Shown: positions 52,219 to 61,143 of the stretch, piece after piece
Layout of the letters: each line of letters starts with the position of its first letter
How positions within the stretch are numbered: position 1 is the first letter of the stretch
Source of the DNA: Phycicoccus sp. Root101
Lineage (GTDB): Bacteria > Actinomycetota > Actinomycetes > Actinomycetales > Dermatophilaceae
Reading direction: 5' to 3'
Assembly (NCBI RefSeq): GCF_001426245.1
Contig: NZ_LMCM01000005.1
Coordinates: forward strand, 248,001-312,000
Length of the DNA: 64,000 nt
Notes under the pieces: model-generated
Seen by the model: the letters and a program-made list of their open reading frames with translations, nothing else
What the model was told of the DNA's origin: nothing
The model's database searches: none
Translations under genes and position numbers: made by a program

Positions 52219-54783
52219 ATGTCGAAGATGCACGTTGATGTCCAGGACGGATCCATGAGCGACCAGACGCAGGACCGGACTCCGGCCGACCTCGCCACCG
52301 ACCTCAGGTCGGCGATGAGGCTGACCGAGATCAGCAAGCACTACGACGGCGTGGCCGCCCTCACCGACGTCTCCCTGACCATCCGGCCGGGAGAGGTGCA
52401 CGCGCTGCTCGGGGAGAACGGTGCCGGCAAGTCGACGCTCATGGGCGTCGCCACCGGCTCCGTCCTCCCCGACGGCGGGACGATCGAGGTCGACGGGGAG
52501 CCCATCGACTCGCTGACGCCGGCCCGGGCGACGCAGCTGGGGATCGCGATCGTCCACCAGCACCCTGCGGTGCTGCCGGACATGACCGTGGCGGAGAACA
52601 TCCGGGTGGCGGTCCAGGCCGACCGGCTCGGTGGGCGCAGGGCCGCCGAGTCGACCATGCGCCAGGTCCTGGACGACGTGGGCTCGACCGCCCACCTCGA
52701 GGACCGCGTCGACTCGTTGAGCGTCGCACAGCGGCACCTGCTCGAGCTGGCCAAGGCGATGCTGGTCAAGCCGACCATCCTCATCCTCGACGAGCCGACC
52801 GCCCCCCTCGGCCCGGAGTCGGTAGACCGCCTCTTCGCCTGGGTCAGGCGGGCCGCCGAGCGCGGCACCGCGGTCGTCTACATCACCCACCGCCTCGCCG
52901 AGGTCCGCGAGCTGGCGCAGCGGGTGACCGTGCTGCGCGACGGTCGCGTGCGCGGCACGGCCGAGGTGGACACGATCACCGACGACGAGCTGCTGGCCCT
53001 GATCGTCGGACGCCAGCTCGAGTACACGTTCCCGCCCAAGCGCCCGGACGTGGTCGACGCAGAGGAGTTCCTCACCGTCGAGGGCCTCTCCGGCAAGGGC
53101 TTCAACGACGTCTCCTTCACCGCCAGTCGAGGAGAGGTCCTGGGGATCTCGGGCATCGTCGGGAACGGCCAGAGCGACCTGCTGCGCGCCCTCAACGGGC
53201 TCGAGCCGTTCACGGGGACCGTCAGGATCGGCGCCAAGGACCACACGGCGAAGCAGCTGGCGCACGCGACGGCATACCTCCCTGCGGACCGGCACGTCGA
53301 GGGACTGATGATGACCCTCTCGGTCCGGGAGAACGCGGCGCTCGCCGCACTGGGCCGGTTCCGCAAGGGATGGCTGCTTGACCGCGGCGCCGAGGTCGAG
53401 ACGGTCGGCGCGGAGCTCAAGGACCTGGCCGTGAAGACCGCCTCGCAGGAGACCGAGGTCTCGGCGCTGTCGGGCGGCAACCAGCAGAAGGTGGTGCTCG
53501 CGCGCGCACTGCTGTCGCGACCCAAGCTGCTCGTCGCCGACGAACCCACCCAGGGCGTGGACGTGGGAGCGCGCGCGGAGATCTACCGCATCCTGCGAGA
53601 GGTCTCCGACAGCGGCGTACCCGTGGTCGTCGCGTCCTCGGACGCCAAGGAGCTCGAGGGGCTCTGCGACCGCGTCATCGTGATGTCGAGGGGCTCGGTG
53701 GTCAACACCTTCGCCGGCGCGGACGTCACCGAGAGCAACCTCATCGACGCGGCCGTGCGAGCCACCAGCCGGACGAAGTCCAAGGACCGGGCGGTCGCGT
53801 CGACCAGCGCGACCGGTTCCACCCGGGTCGGGCGCTTCCTGCAGGGTGACTACGCCCCGGTCCTGATCCTCGCCCTGGTCATGATCGCGCTGGGCGGCTA
53901 CATCTACGCGCAGAACCCCCGTTTCCTCTCTGCGTTCAACATCACCAGCGTCACGATGTCCTGCGCCGCACTGGGATTCATCGCCCTGGGCCAGACCGTC
54001 GCACTCCTCTCCGGAGGCATCGACCTGTCCGTCGGCCCACTGGCAGGCTTCGTCGTCGTCATCGGTTCGTTCTTCCTCGTCAACGGGAAGTCACCGGCCT
54101 TCATGGCCCTCGGGATCGTCCTCATGGTGCTGGCCTCGGCCGGTGTCGGGGCGGTCAACGGCTCGCTGATCCGGTACGCCAAGTTCACCCCGGTCGCCGC
54201 GACCCTCGCGGCCTACATCGCCCTGCAGGGGCTGAGCCTCCTGCTGCGCAGCGCGCCGGGCGGCAACATCGCGGACGGTGTCACCGCGTTCCTCCAGCTC
54301 GGGGTCGGCCCGGTCCCCAACGTGTTCATCCTGCTCGTCATCGCCGCGGTGGTGATGGAGTGCCTGCTGCGCTACAGCGGGTGGGGGAGGCGGCTGCGCG
54401 CCGTCGGGTCCGACGAGGGCTCGGCCCGACGGGTCGGGGTCAAGGTCGACCGCACGGTGGTGCTCGGCTACGTCGTGGCCTCGCTGTTCGTCTTCCTGGG
54501 CTCCGTCGTCCTGCTCGTGCAGCTCGGGATCGGCGACCCCACCCAGGGCGTCGGCTACACCCTGAGCAGCATCACGGCCGTCGTGCTCGGTGGCACCAGC
54601 CTCCTGGGTGGTCGGGGGACGTTCATCGGCACGCTCCTCGGTGCCGGACTGATCATCGAGCTGCTGAACGCGACGGTCTTCCTCGACCTCTCGCAGACGT
54701 GGCAGTACCTGTTCCAGGGCGGGCTCATCGTGGCCGCCGCCGTCATCTACGGGCGCGTCCGCGGCGCGCGCGCCAGCGTCTAG
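52219..54783 (+). CDS. Fused ABC transporter: two ATPase domains plus permease (RbsA-RbsC fusion)
   Basis: An 854-residue single chain. ATPase 1 (about 34-270): Walker A GENGAGKST, Q-loop VHQHPA, Walker B ILILDEPT. ATPase 2 (about 280-515): degenerate Walker A GIVGNGQSDL, good signature LSGGNQQKVVLARALL and Walker B LLVADEPTQG. This matches RbsA. After a charged linker (about 514-548) a complete RbsC-type permease domain follows (ALGFIALGQTVALLSGGIDLS, VGSDEGSARRVGVKV, VLGGTSLLGGRGT). No stop or frame change lies between the parts. With the separate permease it would make a heterodimeric channel. The first ATG is used; ATG at 52255 is possible. Confidence 0.92.
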   Translation: MSKMHVDVQDGSMSDQTQDRTPADLATDLRSAMRLTEISKHYDGVAALTDVSLTIRPGEVHALLGENGAGKSTLMGVATGSVLPDGGTIEVDGEPIDSLTPARATQLGIAIVHQHPAVLPDMTVAENIRVAVQADRLGGRRAAESTMRQVLDDVGSTAHLEDRVDSLSVAQRHLLELAKAMLVKPTILILDEPTAPLGPESVDRLFAWVRRAAERGTAVVYITHRLAEVRELAQRVTVLRDGRVRGTAEVDTITDDELLALIVGRQLEYTFPPKRPDVVDAEEFLTVEGLSGKGFNDVSFTASRGEVLGISGIVGNGQSDLLRALNGLEPFTGTVRIGAKDHTAKQLAHATAYLPADRHVEGLMMTLSVRENAALAALGRFRKGWLLDRGAEVETVGAELKDLAVKTASQETEVSALSGGNQQKVVLARALLSRPKLLVADEPTQGVDVGARAEIYRILREVSDSGVPVVVASSDAKELEGLCDRVIVMSRGSVVNTFAGADVTESNLIDAAVRATSRTKSKDRAVASTSATGSTRVGRFLQGDYAPVLILALVMIALGGYIYAQNPRFLSAFNITSVTMSCAALGFIALGQTVALLSGGIDLSVGPLAGFVVVIGSFFLVNGKSPAFMALGIVLMVLASAGVGAVNGSLIRYAKFTPVAATLAAYIALQGLSLLLRSAPGGNIADGVTAFLQLGVGPVPNVFILLVIAAVVMECLLRYSGWGRRLRAVGSDEGSARRVGVKVDRTVVLGYVVASLFVFLGSVVLLVQLGIGDPTQGVGYTLSSITAVVLGGTSLLGGRGTFIGTLLGAGLIIELLNATVFLDLSQTWQYLFQGGLIVAAAVIYGRVRGARASV

Positions 54784-54800
54784 ACCAGGAGGACACCCCC

Positions 54801-55871
54801 ATGCGGGCAGCACGGTTCCACGGCAAGTCCGACATCCGCGTCGAGGACGTCGACGTCCCCCAGATCCACGAGCACGACGAGGTGCTCGTCGAGGTCCTGT
54901 GGTGCGGCATCTGCGGCACCGACCTCCACGAGTACATGGTCGGTCCCATCGTCACGCCGGTGACGCCACATCCGCTCACCGGCGTGACGCTTCCACAGGT
55001 GCTGGGTCACGAGTTCTCCGCGCGGGTGGTGGAGGTCGGTCGGAGCGTCAGTGACGTGGCGGTCGGTGACCGGGTCGCCATCATGCCCGCCATCGTCTGC
55101 GGACGGTGCCGCTTCTGCCGGGAGGGCCTGGGCCACCTCTGCGAGAAGTTCGCCTGCACCGGACTGTCCGCGGAGACCGGTGGCCTCGCGCAGTATGCGG
55201 TGCTGAAGGAGTACCAGGTCAGCCGCCTGCCGGACTCGGTGTCGGACGTCGAGGGTGCGGTCGTCGAACCCGCCAGCGTCGCGGCATACGGCATCGACCG
55301 CGTCGGGGTCCGCGGCGGTGACATCGTCCTCGTCACCGGTGCCGGCCCGATCGGTGTCCTGTCGGCGATGTACGCGAGCGCCCTGGGCGCCACCACCGTC
55401 GTGATCGCCGAACCCAACCCCAACCGTGCGGCGTTGGCCCGGGCGATGGACATCGGGCCGGTGGTCGACCCCACCCAGGACGGTTTCGCCGACTTCATCG
55501 CCGAGACGACCGAGGGGCGGGGCGTCGACATCGTGGCCGAGTGCTCCGGCTCGACGCCAGGGCTCACCACGGCGATGGACAGCGTGCGCACCCGCGGCAG
55601 CATCGTCCAGACCGGGCTGCACACCCGGCCCGCGACGATCGACGCGATGCGCTTGTCGGAGAAGGACATCAGCTACATCGGGAGCTGGTGCTACCTCATC
55701 ACGGACTGGCCCCGCATCATCCGGCTGATCGCGTCGGGCAAGTACCCCGTCGCCAAGGCGGTCACGACCCGGATCGGGCTCGAGGACGTCGTGTCCCGAG
55801 GCTTCGACGTCCTCGTCAACCCGACCGGTGACCAGCTCAAGGTCCTCGTGTCGCCGACGACGTCGGGCTGA
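54801..55871 (+). CDS. 2,3-butanediol dehydrogenase-like zinc enzyme
   Basis: Medium-chain dehydrogenase, 356 residues. Catalytic zinc C38 (CGICGTDLHEY), H70 and E71 (LGHEFSA); structural zinc C100, C103, C106 and C114; NAD motif VTGAGPIGVLSAMYASALGA. DLHEYMVGPI and the length fit (R,R)-butanediol dehydrogenase, which interconverts butanediol and acetoin. AGGAGGA lies before the ATG; starts 17 bases after the transporter gene. Third zinc dehydrogenase of the island. Confidence 0.87.
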   Translation: MRAARFHGKSDIRVEDVDVPQIHEHDEVLVEVLWCGICGTDLHEYMVGPIVTPVTPHPLTGVTLPQVLGHEFSARVVEVGRSVSDVAVGDRVAIMPAIVCGRCRFCREGLGHLCEKFACTGLSAETGGLAQYAVLKEYQVSRLPDSVSDVEGAVVEPASVAAYGIDRVGVRGGDIVLVTGAGPIGVLSAMYASALGATTVVIAEPNPNRAALARAMDIGPVVDPTQDGFADFIAETTEGRGVDIVAECSGSTPGLTTAMDSVRTRGSIVQTGLHTRPATIDAMRLSEKDISYIGSWCYLITDWPRIIRLIASGKYPVAKAVTTRIGLEDVVSRGFDVLVNPTGDQLKVLVSPTTSG

Positions 55872-55881
55872 GGCGACGGTC

Positions 55882-56424
55882 ATGGCGATCACCATCCAGG
55901 CCATCCACCACGTGGGCCTCGTCGTCCGGGACCTCGACCGGTCGATCTGGTTCTACCACGACCTGCTCGGGCTGCCCTTCGTCAACGAGCCGACGCCCTG
56001 GTTCGAGGGACCGGAGCTGTCCGTCGGTGTGGGGGTTCCCGGAGCCAGGCTCCGCCAGGTCTCCCTGCTCGCCGGCGAGACCATCATGGAGCTCATCGAG
56101 TACGCCGAGCGGCCCGACGGCGGGCCGCAGCCGCCGCCCAACAACAACCTCGGCGCGGCCCACGTGTGCTTCAAGGTGGCCGACGTCGCGGCGACCAAGG
56201 CAGAGCTCGAGAGCCACGGGGTGGCGTTCTACTCCGAGGTGAACGTCGTGGACGACGGGCCGCTCGCCGGCTGGCGCTGGGTCTACTTCAGCGACCCCGA
56301 CGGCCTGGCGCTCGAGCTCGTCGAGATCGCCTACTACGACCAGGAGGCGCGCCGGCTCGCGGCCGCGGAGTACCTGCGTTCCAGACCGTCGAAGGAGCAG
56401 GCCGAGAGTCGCGTGCCCGCCTGA
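55882..56424 (+). CDS. VOC/glyoxalase superfamily protein
   Basis: A 180-residue vicinal-oxygen-chelate protein. One double-module: AIHHVGLVVRDLDRSIWFYHDLLGL with a metal His, IMELIEYAERP with Glu, AAHVCFKVADVAATKAELESHG with the second His, and YFSDPDGLALELVE with the second Glu, so all four metal ligands are present. Likely an epimerase, isomerase or lyase acting on a diketone or hydroxyketone in this pathway; the reaction is not known. Confidence 0.87.
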   Translation: MAITIQAIHHVGLVVRDLDRSIWFYHDLLGLPFVNEPTPWFEGPELSVGVGVPGARLRQVSLLAGETIMELIEYAERPDGGPQPPPNNNLGAAHVCFKVADVAATKAELESHGVAFYSEVNVVDDGPLAGWRWVYFSDPDGLALELVEIAYYDQEARRLAAAEYLRSRPSKEQAESRVPA

Positions 56425-56517
56425 GGCGACCCGCAGGCTCGCCCCCGCCGACCCCGCTCGGCACCCCACCCGTGCCACCCGCCCCCGACTTTTCTTGCAC
56501 AGACCCGAGGAGAACTC

Positions 56518-57882
56518 ATGGTTTCGCCGACATACGGCACGAACGCCGTCGACTGGGAGAACCGCCTGGACATGGACCGACTGCGGTCCGAGCGGTTGGC
56601 GCGCCTCAAGGAGGAGCTCGACCGTTCCGACCTCGGTGCCCTGCTGACGTTCGACTTCCACAACATCCGGTACATGACCAGCACCCACATCGGCACCTGG
56701 GCCATGGACAAGATGATCCGCTTCGCACTGCTGCCACGCGGTGGTGACCCGGTGCTGTGGGACTTCGGCTCCGCCGCCAGCCACCACACCCTGCAGGCAC
56801 AGTGGCTCGACGAGCCGCACCGCGCCGCCGGGCGCGGTGACCGCTACGGCTCCAGGGCCGGAATCTCCACGCTGCGCGGGGCGATCTCGCCGGCGGCAGG
56901 TCGCGCCGAGGACGTCGCCCGCAAGGTGGCCGAGGTGATGCGCGACTTCGGGCTCGAGGGCCAGGCCGTCGGTGTCGACATCGTCGAACCCCCTGTCGCC
57001 GCAGCGCTCAAGGCCGCAGGGCACGAGGTCGTCGACGGGCAGCAGGTCTTCCTCGAGGCGCGTCGGATCAAGACCCGCGACGAGATCGGGCTGCTGACCC
57101 AAGCCGCGTCGATGGTCGACGGAGCCTACGAGCAGCTGTACGACTTCCTGCGCCCCGGGATCAAGGAGAACGAGTGCGTCGGCCTCGTGAGCAAGGTGCT
57201 CTACGACCTCGGGTCGGAGCACGTCGAGGGGGTCAACGCGATCTCCGGCGAGCGCTGCGCACCCCACCCGCACGTCTTCAGCGACCGGATCATCAGGCCC
57301 GGCGACCCGGCCTTCTTCGACATCCTGCACAGCTTCATGGGTTACCGGACCTGCTACTACCGCACCTTCGCCGTCGGCAGCGCGTCGCGCGGCCTGCGTG
57401 ACGCCTACACGATCTGCCGCGAGTACATGGACCGCGCGATCGACCTCGTGAAGCCCGGCGCCACCACCGCAGACATCGTCTCGGTGTGGCCGACGGCGCA
57501 GGAGTTCGGGTTCGCCAACGAGGAGGCGGCCTTCGCCCTCCAGTACGGCCACGGCATCGGGCTGTCGATCTGGGAGCGGCCGATCTTCAGCCGCATGACG
57601 TCGCTCGAGCACCCCGAGACCCTCGAGGAGGGCATGGTCTTCGCACTCGAGACGTACTGGCCGTCCGCGGACGGGTGGGGCGCCGCGCGCATCGAGGAGG
57701 AGCTGGTCGTGACCAAGGACGGGTGCGAGGTCATCACGAAGTTCCCCGCCGAGGACCTGCTGGTCGCGGGCAAGCGCTACTACACGACCGGCGGCTACCT
57801 GCCGACGGTGCGGGACAGCCAGTCCCACCTCAACCGCACCAGGTCGACGTCGGTCGTCGGCGTGGGGGAGGAGAGCCGATGA
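56518..57882 (+). CDS. M24-family (creatinase/Xaa-Pro peptidase-like) protein
   Basis: Pita-bread-fold protein of the M24 family, 454 residues, with creatinase-like N-terminal domain (about 25-180). In the C-terminal domain D268 (FFDIL), H345 (YGHGIGLS), E378 (FALETYW) and the late Glu of RIEEELVV are present, but the position of the second metal Asp is C279 in GYRTCYYRTF. Two-metal peptidase chemistry is therefore doubtful; like creatinase it may hydrolyse or cleave a small molecule. GAGGAG lies before the ATG; the stop overlaps the E1 alpha start (ATGA). Confidence 0.85.
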   Translation: MVSPTYGTNAVDWENRLDMDRLRSERLARLKEELDRSDLGALLTFDFHNIRYMTSTHIGTWAMDKMIRFALLPRGGDPVLWDFGSAASHHTLQAQWLDEPHRAAGRGDRYGSRAGISTLRGAISPAAGRAEDVARKVAEVMRDFGLEGQAVGVDIVEPPVAAALKAAGHEVVDGQQVFLEARRIKTRDEIGLLTQAASMVDGAYEQLYDFLRPGIKENECVGLVSKVLYDLGSEHVEGVNAISGERCAPHPHVFSDRIIRPGDPAFFDILHSFMGYRTCYYRTFAVGSASRGLRDAYTICREYMDRAIDLVKPGATTADIVSVWPTAQEFGFANEEAAFALQYGHGIGLSIWERPIFSRMTSLEHPETLEEGMVFALETYWPSADGWGAARIEEELVVTKDGCEVITKFPAEDLLVAGKRYYTTGGYLPTVRDSQSHLNRTRSTSVVGVGEESR

Positions 57883-58943
57883 GGTCACCACTGACCGACC
57901 ACGTCTACGGACAGCACGCGTCCGTCCTGCCACCGCAGGACCAGACCCGGCACGACGGGGACGACATCGACCTGGCCGTGCGCACGGGCCTGTACCGGAG
58001 CATGCGCGAGATGCGTGTCTTCGAGAAGCGCGCCTACGACCTGTTCATGAAGCAGCTGGTCAAGGGCACCAGCCACCTCTCGCTCGGCATGGAGGCCATT
58101 GCTGCCGGCTTCGGGCAGGCGATGCGCCGCGACGACTACACCTTCGCGACCTACCGCGGGCACGCCCACACGCTCGCCCGTGGCGTCCCCATGACCCCCG
58201 TCCTGGCCGAGCTCCTGGGCCGCGCCAACGGGCTACTCGGTGGCAAGGGTGGATCGATGCACCTCACCAGCGTCGAGCACGGGATGATGGGCTCTTACGC
58301 GATCATCGGTGCCCACCTCACGATCGCCAACGGTGCGGCGTGGTCGGCCCAGTACCGCGGTTCCGGCCAGGTCGCCGTGTGCTTCTTCGGTGACGGCACC
58401 ACCAACATCGGCGCCTTCCACGAGGCCCTCAACTACGCCGCCGTGTACAAGCTGCCGGTCGTCTTCGTGTGCGAGAACAACATGTACATGGAGTACACCT
58501 CGATCTTCGACATCACTGCTGTCGAGCGGCCGGCCGCCGACCGTGCGTCGGCCTACGGCCTCGAGCCGGTGCTGATCGACGGGAACGACGCCGACGAGGT
58601 CTACCTGGCCGCCGGGCGGGCGCTGGACCGGGCTCGCGCCGGGGACGGCCCCAGCCTGATCGAGGCGGTGACCTACCGCCACGGCGGCCACTCCCGCGCC
58701 GATCCGGGCAAGTACCGGCCCAGCGAGGAGGTCGAGGCGTGGAAGGCGTACGACCCACTCGACGTCTACCGCGACCGGCTCATCAGGCTCGGTGTGTCCG
58801 CCGACGAGCTCCTCGCGATCGACGCGGAGGTGCTGGCCGCGGTCGACACCGCCACCCAGGAAGCGATCGCCGGTGACCTGCCCGCACCGGAAAGCGCCTT
58901 CACGGATCTCTGGGCGGATGGAGGCTGGTCATGGCGCAACTGA
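57879..58943 (+). CDS. TPP-dependent dehydrogenase E1 alpha (AcoA-like)
   Basis: Alpha chain of a 2-oxoacid or acetoin-type dehydrogenase, 354 residues. TPP motif GDG 171-173 ending ENN 199-201 (CFFGDGTTNIGAFHEALNYA region), GGKGGSMHL, and the phosphorylation-loop-like YRHGGHSRADPGKYR. Thiamine diphosphate attacks a ketone and an acyl unit passes to lipoate. Overlaps M24 and E1 beta. The family includes acetoin dehydrogenase; pyruvate use is less likely given the context. Confidence 0.88.
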   Translation: MRSPLTDHVYGQHASVLPPQDQTRHDGDDIDLAVRTGLYRSMREMRVFEKRAYDLFMKQLVKGTSHLSLGMEAIAAGFGQAMRRDDYTFATYRGHAHTLARGVPMTPVLAELLGRANGLLGGKGGSMHLTSVEHGMMGSYAIIGAHLTIANGAAWSAQYRGSGQVAVCFFGDGTTNIGAFHEALNYAAVYKLPVVFVCENNMYMEYTSIFDITAVERPAADRASAYGLEPVLIDGNDADEVYLAAGRALDRARAGDGPSLIEAVTYRHGGHSRADPGKYRPSEEVEAWKAYDPLDVYRDRLIRLGVSADELLAIDAEVLAAVDTATQEAIAGDLPAPESAFTDLWADGGWSWRN

Positions 58944-59908
58944 CGTACCGCGACGCCGTCGCACGAGGGATCGCCCAGGAGATGCGACGCGACGAGCGCG
59001 TCCTGCTCGTCGGCGAGGACGTGGCCGGCGCGGGCGGGGTGTTCAAGACGACCGTGGGCCTGCTCGACGAGTTCGGCCCCACCCGGGTCGTCGACACCCC
59101 CATCTCGGAGCAGGCCATCCTCGGAGCGGCCATGGGCGCCGCCATGACCGGCCTGCGCCCCGTCGCCGAGATCATGTTCTCCGACTTCTTCGCCGTCTGC
59201 TGGGACATCGTCGTCAACCAGATCGCCAAGACGCGGTACATGACCGGCGGCCAGGTCAGCCTGCCGCTGGTCATCAAGACCGGCAACGGTGGTGGCCTGC
59301 GGTTCGGTGCGCAGCACTCCCAGTCGATCGAGAACTGGGCCATGGCGATCCCCGGCCTCAAGGTCGTCACGCCCTCGACCCCCGAGGACGTCGTCGGCCT
59401 CATGGCCGCGGCCATCCGTGACGACGACCCGGTGATCTTCTGCGAGCACAAGGGCCTGTACGCGTCCAAGGGCGAAGTCCCCGACGGCGACATCATCGAC
59501 TCCCTGGGTACCGCGAAGGTCCGTCGCCCGGGCAGGGACGCGACGATCCTGTCGCTCGGCATGATGGTGCCGCGGGCCCTGGCCGCGGCCGAGGCGCTGG
59601 CCGCGCGGGGCATGGACGTCGAGGTGATCGACGTGCGCTCCCTCGTCCCGCTGGACACGCAGACGATCCTCGGGTCCGTGTCGCGGACCGGTCGGCTGTT
59701 CACGGTGGAGGAGAACCCGCAGCTGCTGGGATGGGGAGCGGAGATCGCGTCCCTCGCCAGCGACGAGTGCTTCTGGGACCTCGACGGCCCGATCCAGCGG
59801 ATCACCACCCCCCACATCCCGCTCCCCTCGGCCGACTCGCTCGAGGACCTCGTCATGCCCTCCGAGGAGAGCATCGCGACCACCATCGAGAAGGCGCTGC
59901 AGTCGTGA
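58931..59908 (+). CDS. TPP-dependent dehydrogenase E1 beta (AcoB-like)
   Basis: Beta chain of the E1 tetramer, 325 residues. Blocks: LTYRDAVARGIAQEM, LLVGEDVAGAGGVFKTT, DTPISEQAILGAAMGAAMTGLRPV, FSDFFAVCWD, QHSQSIENWAMAIPGLKVV and VEENPQLLGWG. It completes the TPP site with the E1 alpha subunit. The gene begins 13 bases inside E1 alpha and its stop overlaps the E2 GTG. Confidence 0.9.
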   Translation: MAQLTYRDAVARGIAQEMRRDERVLLVGEDVAGAGGVFKTTVGLLDEFGPTRVVDTPISEQAILGAAMGAAMTGLRPVAEIMFSDFFAVCWDIVVNQIAKTRYMTGGQVSLPLVIKTGNGGGLRFGAQHSQSIENWAMAIPGLKVVTPSTPEDVVGLMAAAIRDDDPVIFCEHKGLYASKGEVPDGDIIDSLGTAKVRRPGRDATILSLGMMVPRALAAAEALAARGMDVEVIDVRSLVPLDTQTILGSVSRTGRLFTVEENPQLLGWGAEIASLASDECFWDLDGPIQRITTPHIPLPSADSLEDLVMPSEESIATTIEKALQS

Positions 59909-61110
59909 CCGGAGGACGGGAGGGGCGGGTCGCCGTCACGATGCCCCAGCTCGGCGAGACCGTCGCCGAGGGAACCGTCCTGCGGTGGCTCAAGCAGGTG
60001 GGCGAAGCGGTGGCCGACCAGGAGCCGCTGCTCGAGATCTCGACGGACAAGGTCGACGCCGAGGTGCCCTCGCCGGCCGCCGGCGTGCTGGCAGAGATCG
60101 TCGTCGGCGAGGACGAGACCGTCGACGTCGGAACGGTCCTCGCCCATGTCGCGCCCGGTGCTCCATCGCCCGGGCAGCGGGCCGAGGCCACGGGTGCACC
60201 GCCCGTCGAGCCGGCGGCCGAGGAGCGCTCGCCGTCACCCCCCAGCGGCGAGCGCTCCTCCCCGCCCGCCGGCGGGCCGCGCCACCGGCACTCACCGCGG
60301 GTGCGGCGGCTCGCACACGACAGCGGCGTCGACCTCGCCTCCCTCACCGGGACGGGGCCTGCAGGCCGGGTCACCCCCGACGACGTGGAGCGTGCCGCCC
60401 GGCACGCCGCCCCCGAACCCGTTCCCTCTCCGGAGGCGCCGGTGTCCGTACCGACCCGGGCCGCGCCCCAGCGCGTGTCGACTGCGGCGGCCACCGAGCC
60501 GTTGCCGAGCCTGGCGAGGAGCTCCGCCCCGGCTGCGAACCGTGCGTTCCGCACCCTGGTCGCCGAGGTGGACGTCCCTGCGGCGCAGTGGGTCGGCTCC
60601 TCCGACCAGGCGTCCGTCCCGGTGCCCGGCTCGGCAGCGGCGGCAGTCGTCGCAGCAGTCGCTGGTGCCCTGCGCAGTCACCCCTCGCTCCTGGCCCCCG
60701 GGGCCGGCGCCGACGCGGGCGACCTGGCCGTCTCGTGGTCGACCGGGTCCGGCACCACCTCCTGCCTGCTGTCGCAGGCCGGTGAGCTGAACGTCGGGGG
60801 AGTCGCCCAGCGGCTCCTCGCCGGGGCCACCGCTGGCGAGCCCCCGCCCGGGGCCGGCTTCACGGTGAGCCTCCTCCAGGACACCGACGTGCTCTTCGAG
60901 GTCGCCGAACCCCCGCCGGGTCAGGTCGCGACCATCGTCTTCGGCACCCCGACCCGACGCGTGGTCGTGGTCGATGCCGACGGCTCACCCGGCATCGCCA
61001 TCCGCCAGCGGTCCTCCGTGGCCCTCAGCCACGACCCGGGGACCGTCTCGAGGGAGGCCGCCCTCGCCTTCCTCCGGGACGTGGTCCGCCGGGCACACTC
61101 CCGCGCCTAG
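59905..61110 (+). CDS. Dihydrolipoamide acyltransferase (E2)-like protein with lost active site
   Basis: A 401-residue E2-like chain. Lipoyl domain 9-83 with lipoyl K49 (EISTDKVDAEVPSP); Pro/Glu/Ser linker; peripheral-subunit-binding domain about 129-165 (SPRVRRLAHDSGVDL, GTGPAGRVTPDDVERAAR); second linker; C-terminal catalytic-type domain from about 213. Where active E2 proteins have DHRxxDG, this one has the segment SHDPGTVSREAA: the His and Asp of acyl transfer are gone, and the domain is about 40 residues short. GTGA overlap with E1 beta. It can still carry a lipoyl arm but probably not transfer acyl groups to CoA. Confidence 0.82.
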   Translation: MTGGREGRVAVTMPQLGETVAEGTVLRWLKQVGEAVADQEPLLEISTDKVDAEVPSPAAGVLAEIVVGEDETVDVGTVLAHVAPGAPSPGQRAEATGAPPVEPAAEERSPSPPSGERSSPPAGGPRHRHSPRVRRLAHDSGVDLASLTGTGPAGRVTPDDVERAARHAAPEPVPSPEAPVSVPTRAAPQRVSTAAATEPLPSLARSSAPAANRAFRTLVAEVDVPAAQWVGSSDQASVPVPGSAAAAVVAAVAGALRSHPSLLAPGAGADAGDLAVSWSTGSGTTSCLLSQAGELNVGGVAQRLLAGATAGEPPPGAGFTVSLLQDTDVLFEVAEPPPGQVATIVFGTPTRRVVVVDADGSPGIAIRQRSSVALSHDPGTVSREAALAFLRDVVRRAHSRA

Positions 61111-61143
61111 CCGTCCGTCCACCAGCAGAAGCTCGGAGACCCC

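Noticed and set aside
53700-53900. Frameshift or lost stop joining two ABC genes
   Set aside because: The linker reads continuously in one frame with normal codon use and both flanking domains are complete, so a genuine fusion is more likely.
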